Shown piece by piece: positions 52,879 to 63,720 of a DNA stretch of 64,000 nt (positions within the stretch are counted from its first letter, which is position 1; every line of letters begins with the position of its first letter). The position numbers were made by a program, and so were the translations under genes. Under the pieces are notes generated by a model. That model did no database searches. It was not told where the DNA came from and worked only from the letters and a program-made list of their open reading frames with translations. Source of the stretch: Sthenelais limicola (taxonomy: Eukaryota; Annelida; Polychaeta; Phyllodocida; Sigalionidae); NCBI GenBank assembly GCA_942159475.1, contig OW804096.1, positions 17,136,906 through 17,200,905 of the forward strand. The letters are read 5' to 3'.

Positions 52879-53460
52879 TAGGGCAGTTGCATAGCCGCCA
52901 TTTTGAATCTTGATTCGCATGGAATTATGGGATTAATGGTACTGTTATAATGTTGGGTTCGATGTCCCTCCCCCTTTCTTGGACACATGAGGTATCAGCC
53001 AATCAGGGCTTACCCACGCCTACCGGTGGTGAGCTCTGCACCCTTAATGTACTTCATGTAGACATCAATTAACAGTCTTGAACAGCAGCTGCTCCGAGTC
53101 ACTCATCTTTTAGGGCTAGTCCCTACCCTTCTCCTACAACTCCCCCTAGAAACCTCTCATCATGTTCCCCAATGTATAATAGTACAGTCCAAAATCTATG
53201 AAAAACATGCCATCTTCAGCATGGACTTTTTTCAAATATCAATATCGATGTATCGTACATGTGTCAATGACACAAGTCTCCATCTTTCCCATCATGCATT
53301 TGGTTTTCATAGATCATTCATACAGGCTTTGATATTGGTGAAAACATTCTTGCAATTTTCGATAAAAACGTTGCTGAATATTTGTATGTCAGATTTGTAC
53401 AGAATCCATCCCATGATGCAGTGCAGTAGACATGCGCAGTGGCACATGCAACTCCCCTAT
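52879..53460 (+). mobile_element. Family M MITE, copy 3, with a 235-bp insertion
   Basis: ATAGGGCAGTTGCATAGCCG to ..GGCACATGCAACTCCCCTAT. Between TACTGTTATAATG (about 52953) and TGTATAATAGTACAG (about 53180) lies GC-richer sequence absent from the other copies. It contains GCCAATCAGGG. Confidence 0.75.
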
Positions 53461-53518
53461 TGAAATCCTCGGGAATAAAAACTCTCAAAAAGAAAAGAAA
53501 AAAGGAAATTGTCTATTA

Positions 53519-53963
53519 GGAATGTGTTTCAGGAAAATGAGTCACAAGTTGCAAAAATTATATTTTTCAAAGTGATTTAATCACAAGATGTCTTTGTAGG
53601 AATTTCCTATTTATTTTAGGGGTGTAGCACTTTGAGTCATATTAATACATATATACCAAATTTGAAGACAGTGTTAAATGTATCCTTGCATTTTAAAGGT
53701 CACCTTATGATGTATATTTAGTTACTTTGCTAGTAATTGCCCATCTGGAACTATCGCAAACTTTTTTCAAACATAACAATATCAGACAACAACATATAGA
53801 AACACTTTTTATATGTCCTTAAGGTTTATTATCATTAGAATCAGCTTAATCTCATCAAATAATTATGATATCTCAACTCTATTTTTGTAACTCTCATCAA
53901 ATATGATGATATCTCAAACTCTAATTTTTGCGACTTCTGACTTATTTCCTTGTAACACATCAC
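53519..53963 (-). mobile_element. Family B element
   Basis: GGAATGTGTTTCAGGAAAAT to ..CTTGTAACACATCAC, with a local duplication of ATGATATCTCAAACTC near the right end. Confidence 0.8.
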
Positions 53964-54006
53964 ATTTACTTCCTTCTCATCTAAAAGTCACCCAGATAGA
54001 GTATTA

Positions 54007-54241
54007 GGGTCAGATTTTCAGAAAATGTACAATTCACCTTCCCCTGTCCTCTCAAATAACCCAAATTTTAGACGAAAATAAAGTTCAAAATACAGTTCAA
54101 CCTAATTAAACAGATTGCTAGAATCAATGCAATGCCGAATATACTTGAATTAACCTAGTATTGACCAAACTGCACCCTAATTTTGAAGAACTTACTAAAT
54201 GTGTACAGCTGCCAAATGTACATTTTCTGAAAATCTGACCC
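54007..54241 (-). mobile_element. Family A MITE, full copy
   Basis: Perfect left terminus; ATTA on both sides (54003-54006, 54242-54245). Confidence 0.92.
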
Positions 54242-54242
54242 A

Positions 54243-54650
54243 TTAAAGGATTTTGACCTGTTCTTCTTAGTGTAAAGTATTTCATTAGAGGACCCGCCGA
54301 AATCTCACCTGTTTCAGTCTGACTCTCTATCATCTTCCTAAATTTTGGGAATCCCTTCGGAATCGAAAATGTAAGGATAACACTGGCTAGATAGGTATAT
54401 GACGTACCCAACTAATTGCACTGTTAATCCTATTTAATCCAGGTTACCACTGTAGATCAGCAAAAAGCAAAATCATAGAAATATTCTAGAAAAAGTCATT
54501 AATTCAGGAAAAACTCAGGAAATTCAAGGAAATATAAATTTGACTTCATTTTCTTAATTTGAGTCTTCTATTCTATACTGCTCATGATAAAGGAAAGAAA
54601 AACTAATGAAAACTATTTTTGGGTCGCTTTAGTTGGGAATGCATCTTTAA
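54243..54650. mobile_element. Family Q-like element
   Basis: Right end GGGTCGCTTTAGTTGGGAAT, GCATCTTTAA resembles Q1's right end. GAGGACCCGCCGAAATCT near the left matches Q's GAGGACCCGCCCG. Confidence 0.5.
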
Positions 54651-54697
54651 TTCAATATATACTATCAAATAAAAATGTGAAAGTATGCAGTGATCAA

Positions 54698-55098
54698 GGG
54701 GGCAGATCTTCAGAAAATGTACAACTCGCCATCACTAATCCTCTCAATTATCCAAAATGAAAGACAACAATGAACTTCAAAATGCCTTTTAACATAAAGG
54801 AACATCATATATGTATATCTAAGTATAAAATTGTGTTGATTTAAAACATTTGTTAGGTTCTGTTGAACAGTGTACATAATGTTTATCTTATATTTTGGTT
54901 ATCTGGGATGATTTGTAAAGGTGAATTGTACATTTTTCTGATGAATACTAGGTATATAGATCTAAGTATATATTTTGTTGAGTTAAAATATTTGTTAGGT
55001 TCTGTCGAACTGTAGAACATAATGTTCATCATATATTTCGGTTATTTGGGATGATTTGTAAAGGTCAATTGTACATTTTCTCACAACCTCACCCATAT
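54698..55098. mobile_element. Diverged family A-like segment preceding the N array
   Basis: GGGCAGATCTTCAGAAAATG start. TTGTTAGGTTCTGTTGAAC and GTAAAGGTGAATTGTACATT words follow twice, ending TTTTCTCACAACCTCACCC. Confidence 0.5.
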
Positions 55099-56326
55099 GG
55101 CCAAGATTCATCAAGTGTTACTGTATGTAATGCATCTCATATAAATACAGTAGTGTTCACCAGATGGCAGTCATGCATGGTGTAATTGGTTGCACTGGCA
55201 GCTCCTAGGTGGCACCATGGGCTTGAGTCTCTATGTGGTGCTCCAACCAAGTATTGCACCACTCCATGTATGGCTGTTTATATACCTCTGTAGTTGAGTT
55301 AGCAGTCGGGTGAGCCGCGGCCTAGGAGGTAGGAACTTGAGCCTGAAGCAACTTTCAAACCCTCCCAATCAAACCTACAGTAATATGTTGAAACAATTCT
55401 GTGGGTGGGATCCTCCTTGGCTAACTTGATACTCACCTTTTGCTACTGATATTGAATGGCTATATATTGTTTCCTTTTCACTCTAGGCTCACAGCCTCAC
55501 AGCAAAGATAAGAATAGTATATCAGTGATTGGATGCCTACTGCACTAATGGTTTTCCCCGCCATAGAGTAGGTGTCTTAAACATAATATAAGATTTCCGT
55601 TGAAATAGGATCTTAGGTGGATTTTAATGGCATTTGGGAGTTTGGAAGGGGAAGGTGTCTCTCAGTTTGGGTTAAATTACTTTTAGATCGATTAGAAAAA
55701 AATGGAATAAAAAGAAGAATATATTTAGTTTTTGAACAATGTTAGGTGAGAATACTTTCTACTGAGTATGAATTGTAACATGTTGATAGTTGAGTGGGTT
55801 TGTATACAGGTCTCCTTTAGAAGGAGAAATATCCCTCAGTTGACTATTTCTTTTACAAATAAAGGATCATCAAACCAAAGCTTTAATGGAAACCCCTCAT
55901 ACAAGTTTCAATTCATCAGAAAATATTCAATGGGCAGCTCTAAGCATTTAGTCAATTCATCTAAATTAGATTAAAAAATGATAAATACTAGGTGTATCTA
56001 AGTTTATTATTTTGTTGATTTAAAATATTTGTTAGGTTCTGTTAAACTGTAGAACATAATATTCATCTTGTATTATTTTTTGTGTGTTACTGTAATGCAT
56101 ATCATACTGATAATTGAATGGCTATATAGTTTTGTTATCTGGGATGATTTGTAAAGGTGAATAGTTCATTTTCTGATGAATACCAGGTATATCTAAGTAT
56201 AAAATTGTTGATTTAAAATATTTGTTAGGTTCTGTTGATCTGTAGAACATAATGTTCATCTTATATTTGGGTTATTTGGGATGATTTGTAAAGGTGAATT
56301 GTACATTTTCTCACAACCTCACCCAT
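55099..56326. repeat. N array, unit 1
   Basis: TGGCCAAGATTCATCAAGTG start. Contains CACCAGATGGCAGTCATGCA, GAGCCGCGGCCTAGGAGGTA, a Q-like stretch and A-like words. The next unit is offset by about 1,218 bp. The exon-like part on the minus strand has a mutated acceptor here. Confidence 0.88.
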
Positions 56327-57487
56327 ATGGCCAAGATTCATCAAGTGTCACTGTACTGCATATCATATAAATACAGCAGTGTTCACCAGATGGCAGTCAT
56401 GCATGGTGTAATTGGTTGCACCGGCAGCTCCTAGGTGGCACCATGGGCTTGAGTCTCTATGTGGTGTTCCAACCAAGTATTGCACCACTCCATGTATGGA
56501 TGTTTATATACCTCTGTAGTTGAGTTAGCAGTCGGGTGAGCCGCGGCCTAGGAGGTAGGAACTTGAGCCTGAAGCAACTTTCAAACCCTCCCAATCAAAC
56601 CTACAGTAATATGTTGAAACAATTCTGTGGGTGGGATCCTCCTTGGCTAACTTGATACTCACCTTTTGCTACTGATAATTGAATGGCTATATATTGTTTC
56701 CTTTTCACTCTAGGCTCACAGCCTTGCAGCTAAGATAAGAATAGTATGTCAGTGATTGGATGCCTACTGCACTAATGGTTTTCCCTGCTATAGAGTAGGT
56801 GTCTTAAACATAATATAAGATTTCCGTTGAAATAGGTGGATTTAAATGGCATTTGGGAGTTTGGAAGGGGAAGGTGTCTCTCAGTTTGGGTTAAATTACT
56901 TTTAGATCGATTAGAAAAAATGGAATAAAAAGAAGAATATATTTAGTTTTTGAACAATGTTAGGTGAGAATACTTTCTACTGAGTATGAATTGTAACATG
57001 TTGATAGTTGAGTGGGTTTGTATACAGGTCTCCTTTAGAAAGAGAAATATCCCTCAGTTGACTATTTCTTTTACAAATAAAGGATCATCAAACCAAAGCT
57101 TTAATGGAAACCCCTCATACAAGTTTCAGTTCATCAGAAAATATTCAATGGGCAGCTCTAAGCATTTAGTCAATTCATCTAAATTAGATTGAAAAATGAT
57201 AAATACTAAGTATATCTAAGTTTATTTTTTTGTTGATTTAAAATATTTGTAAGGTTCTGTTGAACTGTAGAACATAATATTCATCTTGTATTATTTATTG
57301 TGTGTTACTGTAATGCATATCATACTGATAATTGAATGGCTATATAGTTTTATCTGGGATGATTTGTAAAGGTGAATTGTACATTTTCTGATGAATACTA
57401 GGTATATCTAAGTATATTTTCTTGATTTAGAATATTTGTTAGGTTCTGTTGAACTGTCAAACATGATGTTTATCTTATATTTGGGTT
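56327..57487. repeat. N array, unit 2 (interrupted)
   Basis: Close match to unit 1. It breaks at TATATTTGGGTTA, and the missing continuation (TTTGGGATGATTTGTAAAGG) is found at about 61669 beyond the nested block. Confidence 0.88.
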
Positions 57488-57517
57488 AAATAAAAATAAT
57501 AAAAAGAGGATACTAAA

Positions 57518-57676
57518 ATATCAATTCCTCACACTGAGAGAATAAAAAGGTCATTTATATTCGTAGCACCGAAGCTATGGAACTCAGAAAATAATCAATT
57601 GTTTGAGGGACTCCAGGTAGAAGACCTGGCTAACTTTAGGATATACCTAAAGAATACTTATATGACTCAGGAATAA
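57518..57676 (+). pseudogene. Non-LTR retrotransposon ORF2 C-terminus relic (L2 copy)
   Basis: 52 codons to TAA: ISIPHTERIKRSFIFVAPKL, then WNS..VEDLANFRIYLKNTYMTQE. The IP.TER.KRSF..AP.LWNS pattern is the conserved tail of CR1/L2/Jockey-type reverse transcriptases. It is truncated at the 5' side, so it cannot be active. Confidence 0.72.
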
Positions 57677-58004
57677 AAACAGTATTAATTTGTATTATAT
57701 TATATATCCTGTGCATTGTCGGTGATTTATTTAATAAATTACAGACAATAGAAAAAACTCAAATCAAGCATGTAAGACTTGTACGTAGAAGGTTTACTTG
57801 TGAATATAATTGATATATGTATTTAGAAACACAATATGAAGTCAACAATGTTATATAAAAGTAAATCTTTAGTTACTAAAAACAAAATGACTAAAAACAA
57901 AAACAAGAAGAGGTGATTCAACAAGGTTGAAAACAGTGTAAATAGCTATTATATCTACTTTAACATGGAGTACACCATGACTTAGTTTAGTAAATTATTT
58001 AAGG

Positions 58005-58123
58005 AATAATTTCCGAGGTTTTTTCTGCTCGCGGTGTCTATAGCGTCAGGGAGTTCGAGGGCGAAGCCCGAGAATTCCCTGACGCTATAGACACCGCGAG
58101 CAGAAAAATCCGAGGAAATTATT
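58005..58123. repeat. H2 hairpin, roughly 50-nt arms
   Basis: CTGCTCGCGGTGTCTATAGC (58025) pairs with GCTATAGACACCGCGAGCAG (58084) and the pairing continues through CGTCAGGGA. The apex GAGGGCGAAGCCC matches H1's GAGGGCTTGCCC. The base AATAATTTCC/GGAAATTATT is paired as well. Confidence 0.93.
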
Positions 58124-58274
58124 GCTTTTAGAAGAGAATTGATGAGATTTCCTTAATGTTAGAGCAAAAAAGATAGACAAACCTTCTTTATTCCGTCAAA
58201 AAACCTCAAAAAACCTCAAAAAACCTCCGGAATATCGTGCTAAGCCATGAGAGTCGTCAGCCTTTCTATGAGAC

Positions 58275-58772
58275 CGGAAGTGATTGCACTGCTTTAATCG
58301 GAACCTATATAATACCGCGACGGCTGACCGAATGAAGCTTCAGCCACAACAGCCAATCAGAGGAGCGTATTCGCTAATGTTTATGTTCAGCTAGCCGGCC
58401 TGTTTTCGCAAGGTTCCGCTGCTTGCTATCCAAAGCATCGGACACCGCGTTAGTCGAAATCTAAATGATACCGCGACGGCTGGCCAAGTGAAGTGGGCGG
58501 GGCTTAGCGGAGAAACAGCCAATCAGAGGTGCGTATTTGCTAATGTTTATGTTCAGCGAGCCGGCCTGTTTTCGCAAGGTTCCGCTGCTTGCTATCCAAA
58601 GCATCGGACACCGCGTTAGTCGAAATCTAAATGATACCGCGACGGCTGGCCAAGTGAAGTGGGCGGGGCTTAGCGGAGAAACAGCCAATCAGAGGTGCGT
58701 ATTTGCTAATGTTTATGTTCAGCGAGCCGGCCTGTTTTCGCAAGGTTCCGCTGCTTGCTATCCAAAGCATCG
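58275..58772. repeat. 166-bp tandem repeats with GC box and CCAAT box
   Basis: Two apparently identical units (58441-58606, 58607-58772) follow a diverged unit (58275-58440). Each full unit has GTGGGCGGGGC (Sp1-type GC box, 58494 in the first) and AGCCAATCAGA (CCAAT box, 58517), about 20 bp apart. The arrangement resembles an enhancer or promoter repeat. Function is inferred from motifs only. Confidence 0.85.
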
Positions 58773-58866
58773 GACACTTCCGGTTCTCGAATGCCGTGTT
58801 GCGTGTGTCTAGGGACTTAAAAAAGAAATAAATAAAAGATTTGAATCGGTAGAAATGATTTAAATA

Positions 58867-59141
58867 GTGTTTGAGCCCGATAGCGAAGATTTAGTCGACG
58901 GGAATCGAGTAATAAATGAATGGCGAGTTCAGAAGCTATACGTGCAACCGGAAGAGATGTGGAGATCCTTCGGCATAGCCACTCATGTGCACATTCACTT
59001 GGCGTTGCATTGTGTACGGTGGCCTATATCGCGCACGGAGGATTTCATTCGAAAGTGACCCGCACGTCAACAAACGAAGCATCTACGAAGAGATTTGAAG
59101 CAAAATTCAGCCGCAACGTCCCCACCAGCTTCATAGGGTAG
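58867..59141 (+). other. GC-richer stretch with two overlapping short frames
   Basis: Frames of 63 codons (MFEPDSEDLVDGNRVINEWR..) and 73 codons (MASSEAIRATGRDVEILRHS..) overlap downstream of the 166-bp repeats. Neither is recognised. Both cannot be coding, and possibly neither is. Confidence 0.25.
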
Positions 59142-59212
59142 TGGTTAGACTGCTCGACTTCGGCGGAGAACGTCGAGGGTTCGAGCCTCGTCAGGTCCCT
59201 TGGCTTTTTTTT
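59127..59212 (+). ncRNA. tRNA-like Pol III unit (A box, B box, T-run)
   Basis: A box TAGGGTAGTGG at 59134-59144, B box GGTTCGAGCC at 59178-59187, and a run of eight Ts at 59205-59212 that could terminate Pol III. The T arm folds (CGAGG/CCTCG). The D arm and acceptor pair poorly, and the anticodon region carries extra bases. A functional tRNA is therefore unlikely; a SINE head or tRNA-like promoter fits better. Confidence 0.5.
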
Positions 59213-59216
59213 CATT

Positions 59217-59455
59217 CTCATGGAGACGGAACTCTTGAGACTTGATCTATGGAACTCTTGAGACTTGATCTATGGAGACGGAAGTCTTGATCTATGGAGA
59301 CGGAAGTCTTGAGTCTTGATCTATGGAGACGGAAGTCTTGATCTATGGAGACGGAAGTCTTGATCTATGGAGACGGAAGTCTTGATACTGATCTATGCCT
59401 GATCTATAGGGACTGATACTGATCTATAGGGACGGATCTATGGGGACGGAAGTGG
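59217..59455. repeat. Roughly 22-bp minisatellite CTATGGAGACGGAAGTCTTG
   Basis: About nine units with TGATCTATGGAGACGGAAGT core, degenerating to TGATCTATAGGGACTGATAC. Confidence 0.92.
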
Positions 59456-60264
59456 TTTAGAGGGAATCTATAAAGAAAAAAAACCTCCCAGAATCTCATC
59501 AGATCGATTCTAATAGTAAATAATTCTACCTTCCAGAATAAAGATCTAACTCTAGACGTGATAAGATCGAAGCTAAGCATCATACATTTGATGTCTTAAA
59601 GTAATGAAAATATAACATCAATTCAAGGCGCTCTTGGAAGATCTATGCTTGTACAGAAAGTGACATGACCTTTTTCTATGTAACTGTATTGAAAGTTGGA
59701 AATAAAAATACTTATATATATATATATATGACCCATTCTCACGAAAGTAGTGCAACCCCCCATTTTTCCCATATATTGGTCAATATCTTGGTCGATATTG
59801 ATCTTAAATACATAGGAATTGATTAGCTAAATCCGTCTTGGTATAAGCATTATGAAAATATATACTTTTCTGTATCTGTGATGTATATTTTTTTAATTAT
59901 GTACTATCAAATCAAGGAAAAGAACCCAATAATCACTACCAAACTCACAGTTATGTTGGAAAAAAATATAGTTGAATCAATATGCATAAATAAAATTTGT
60001 GCCATAGAATGGAGGGCTGTAAATCGAATAAAATGATGTATTAAGTTTGAATATAACTGCAGAATTTTTGCTCCTAAGTCAGTTAATGTGAAAATGGCTA
60101 AATTGAGGTGTAAAAACGTCGCCAGATAAAATAGCTGTGCTTTCTAAAATAATTAAATTAATTTTGTCTAAGAAGTGGGATTTCATAAGCATAGGTTGGC
60201 AGACAGATGTATACCACCATTGGAATATTCTCAGACCTTAGGTGACTGTGATCATAATAATCAG

Positions 60265-60300
60265 TGGAAAAAACGTCGCCACTGGGCGACGTTTTTTCCA
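60265..60300. repeat. Perfect 16-bp-arm dyad of the P motif
   Basis: TGGAAAAAACGTCGCC, loop ACTG, GGCGACGTTTTTTCCA. A second, looser pair is at 61082-61116. Confidence 0.95.
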
Positions 60301-60734
60301 CACTATGAGGACGTTTTTACATGAGAATATAAGCTAAATATTGACCAAATTAAATCATTTTCCACTTATTTACCATTATATCATCTTAGACTATGTGGGA
60401 AACGATCTCCAGAAACTGTTAAGATTCCAAAAAGTGAGTTATTTAGACTTTAGGTAGGGCGACGTTTTTACAGTTTTCACTCAATATATGACTTGGCAGT
60501 GTAAAAACGTCGCCCCTATTAGAATCCTTGTATTTAAGAAATAATTTGATTTTGATGTTCATATCCTGCTCAGTTTTAAGGAACAGGCCCTTAGGTAGCT
60601 TCCTCTAACAAAATAAAAAAGATTGATAAATATATTTCATGTAGATGAGTGATTATGATACATTGCATGAAAGAGGTATGGACCTCACAGGATGCAACAT
60701 ATATTCTTGTAACAATTCTTTGACAAGAATACAC

Positions 60735-60911
60735 AAATATATCAAGGATATATTTAATACACTGTCCTGAAATTTGGTACAGTTGTTGCCATGATCATTA
60801 GCACAAAGCACTCTGAAAATGAGAATATTCCAACAAAGTGATCTGAGAATTTAACCACTTTGAATAACATCCCTTTTCTGACTTGTGACTCATTTTCCTG
60901 AAACACATCAT
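60735..60911 (+). mobile_element. Family B right part nested in P
   Basis: TATTTAATACACTGTCCTGA to TGTGACTCATTTTCCTGAAA, CACATCA. Confidence 0.65.
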
Positions 60912-61668
60912 ATATATGACTCTACTGCATGAAAACGTCACCATCCTTGAGTGGATATTGTCATGAATGACAAATTTTCAAAAAATAATGCTAAAATGGT
61001 CTAAAATGGTGTCAGTCATGTATTAAAAACATCAAAAATAACAATCAGGCTTTAAATAATTGAATAAATGTGACATAGATTGGGCGACGTTTTTTCACTC
61101 AGAAAAAACGTCGCCCAAATTTGAAGCCTTAAAACATGGATAATTTACCAAAAATTTGGTAACTAATCATACTCAGGGGTGAAAGATAATATTTGATCAT
61201 ATTATAACAGAAAAACTAGGACGATTTGAGAATAATAAATAAAAATACAGTTAATGATAGGATGTTTCATCTGATTGATATGGGAATCCAGTTTCTGGGG
61301 GTTTTTTTTGTCCCTGATTTTCAACGTTTTTATACAGGAAAGAAAAACTTTTCTTGGCTATTACATCAAAAAAACAGTTAGTTAGAGAATGGAGGCATAA
61401 ATAATTGATGATATACAAATTAAATAAGAGAAATGTTCATTACTAAGAAATATAGGGGTGGGCGACGTTTTTACACCAACTTTTCTACACCAAACTTTGA
61501 TTACCTCCTATACAAAAAATAATGGTCAAATGTAATGGCAAAATCAGATATAGTACCGCCTATATATTACCTTCAAACCTACCAAGTCTCAGAACAATCA
61601 AGCAAAATATAATTTTGACACTTTTCTGATGGGCTGCACCATTTTCGTGAGAATGGGCCATATATATA

Positions 61669-61722
61669 TTTGGGATGATTTGTAAAGGTCAATTGTACAT
61701 TTTTTCATAACCTCACCCATGT
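61669..61722. repeat. N array, end of unit 2
   Basis: TTTGGGATGATTTGTAAAGG to CATAACCTCACCCATG resumes unit 2 after the 4.2-kb block. Confidence 0.8.
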
Positions 61723-62905
61723 GGCAAAGATTTATCATGTGTGACTGTAATGCATATCATATAAATACAGCAGTGTTCACCAGATGGCAGTAATGCATGG
61801 TGTAATTGGTTGCACTGGCAGCTGCTAGGTGGCACCATGGGCTTGAGTCTCTTTGTGGAGTTCCAACCAAGTATTGCACCACTCCATGTGTGGCTGTTCA
61901 TATACCTTTGTAGTGGAGTTAGCAGTCGGGTGAGCCGCAGCCTAGGAGGTAGGAACTTGAGCCTGAAGCAACTTTCAAACCCTCCCAATCAAACCTACAG
62001 TAATATGTTGAAACAATTCTGTGGGTGGGATCCTCCTTGGCTAACTTGATACTCACCTTTTGCTACTGATAATTGAATGGCTATATATTGTTTCCTTTTC
62101 ACTCTAGGCTCACAGCCTCGCAGCTAAGATAAGAATAGTATGTCAGTGATTGGATGCCTACTGCACTAATGGTTTTCCCCGCCATAGAGTAGGTGTCTTA
62201 AACATAATATAAGATTTCCGTTGAAATAGGATCTTAGGTGGATTTTAATGGCATTTAGGAGTTTGGAAGGGGAAGGTGTCTCTCAGTTTGGGTTAAATTA
62301 CTTTTAGATCTATTAGAAAAAAATGGAATAAAAAGAAGAATATATTTAGTTTTTGAACAATGTTAGGTGAGAATACTTTCTACTGAGTATGAATTGTAAC
62401 ATGTTGATAGTTGAGTGGGTTTGTATACAGGTCTCCTTTAGAAAGTGAAATATCCCTCAGTTGACTATTTCTTTTACAAATAAAGGATCATCAAACCAAA
62501 GCTTTAATGGAAACCCCTCATACAATTTTCAGATCATCAGAAAATATTCAATGGGCAGCTCTAAGCATTTAGTCAATTCATCTAAATTAGATTGAAAAAT
62601 GATAAATACTAGGTATATCTAAGTTTATTATTTTGTTGATTTAAAATATTTGTTAGCTTCTGTTGAACTGTAGAACATAATATTCATCTTGTATTATTTA
62701 TTGTGTGTTACTGTAATGCATATCATACTGATAATTGAATGGCTATATAGTTTTGTTATCTGGGATGATTTGTAAAGGTGAATAGTACATTTTCTGATGA
62801 ATACTAGGTATATCTAAGTATATTTTGTTGATTTAGAATATTTGTTAGGTTCTGTTGAACTGTAGAACATGATGTTTATTTTCTCTTATCTTATTTTCTC
62901 ACAAC
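61723..62905. repeat. N array, unit 3
   Basis: Nearly the same as units 1 and 2. The minus strand at 62057-62123 has a neat exon shape: TATTCTTATCTTAG|CTG.. 67 nt ..GCAAAAG|GTGAGTATC, open in one frame (LRGCEPRVKRKQYIAIQLSV). Confidence 0.88.
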
Positions 62906-63720
62906 CTCACCCATGTGGCAAAGATTCATCAAGTGTTACTGTAATGCATATCATATAAATACAGCAGTGTTCACCAGATGGCAGTAATGCATGGTGTAAT
63001 TGGTTGCACTGGCAGCTCCTAGGTGGCACCATGGGCTTGAGTCTCTATGTGGTGTTCCAACCAAGTATTGCACCACTCCATGTATGGCTGTTTATATACC
63101 TCTGTAGTTGAGTTAGCAGTCGGGTGAGCCGCAGCCTAGGAGGTAGGAACTTGAGCCTGAAGCAACTTTCAAACCCTCCCAATCAAACCTACAGTAATAT
63201 GTTGAAACAATTCTGTGGGTGGGATCCTCCTTGGCTAACTTGATACTCACCTTTTGCTACTGATATTGAATGGCTATATGTGTGGTGTTTTAGGAGAATG
63301 AGTCGCAAATAAGTCGCAAATAAGTCGCAAATATTTTTTAACAAGATCTCCTAGATCATCCTGTAGTATATTTAGTTACTTTGCTAGAAAGTATCGTACC
63401 AGAAATATTGCAAACATTTTTTTTCAAAAATAAAAATATCGAACTGAAAAGCTAGAAGGGTACTAGATGCCCTTAATGTCTACCTTCATTTGAATCCCTT
63501 TGGTCTCATCTTTTAAAATATGGTGGTATCTCAAAATCCAATCTTTGGGACTTATGACCTATTTTCCTAAAACGGATCACATATATTCTTTCCTTTTCAC
63601 TCTAGGACCACAGCCTCGGAGCTCAGATAAGAATAGTATGTCAGTGATTGGATGCATACTGCACTGATGGTTTACCTGGCCCTGGAGTAGGCATCTTGTA
63701 TATAGGAGTAATTCTCTCCA
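62906..63720. repeat. N array, unit 4 (partial, with B insertion)
   Basis: Runs to GAATGGCTATAT (63279), then the family B copy, then resumes TTCTTTCCTTTTCACTCTAG to about 63710. Confidence 0.82.
63280..63580 (-). mobile_element. Family B MITE nested in N
   Basis: GTGTGGTGTTTTAGGAGAAT to ..CCTAAAACGGATCAC, with ATAT on both sides (63276-63279, 63581-63584). AAGTCGCAAAT is tandemly repeated three times near the left end. Confidence 0.88.

Larger units (their letters stand above)
57996..59514. mobile_element. Hairpin-headed element H2 with promoter-like cargo
   Basis: AGTAAAT on both sides (57989-57995, 59515-59521) is a plausible 7-bp target duplication, consistent with the LINE copy at 6720. 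Order: end TATTTAAGGAATAATTTCC; giant hairpin; TTGCTTTTAGAAGAGAATTG; 166-bp repeats; Pol III-like unit; 22-bp minisatellite; right end CCTCCCAGAATCTCATCAGA, TCGATTCTAAT. The right end matches H1's CCTCCCAGAATCTGATCAAA. The interior is clearly GC-richer than its surroundings. No transposase is seen. Confidence 0.7.
57488..59728 (+). mobile_element. LINE copy L2, split by hairpin element H2
   Basis: 5'-truncated LINE inserted in N unit 2. It runs 57488-57995 and 59522-59722, ending in GGAAATAAAAATACTTA and (TA)n. Both the ORF end and the 3' UTR correspond to copy L1 (3997-4131, 6373-6905). Confidence 0.7.
59729..61660. mobile_element. Element P with repeated AAAACGTCGCC motifs
   Basis: Inverted ends TGACCCATTCTCACGAAAGT (left) and the complement of TGGCCCATTCTCACGAAAAT (right), sitting in the (TA)n tail of LINE L2. 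No coding frame. GTAAAAACGTCGCC or its complement lies at about 60112, 60268, 60285, 60458, 60503, 61082, 61103 and 61460. A family B fragment is nested at 60735-60911. Confidence 0.75.

Noticed and set aside
59120..59215. True tRNA gene (Arg-like anticodon)
   Set aside because: A and B boxes are good, but the acceptor and D stems do not pair and the anticodon loop is too long. Kept as a tRNA-like unit.
61713..62049. 79- and 91-codon overlapping frames in N units (both strands)
   Set aside because: Open on both strands over the same bases and changing between units. Only the 67-nt exon-shaped part is kept as a question.
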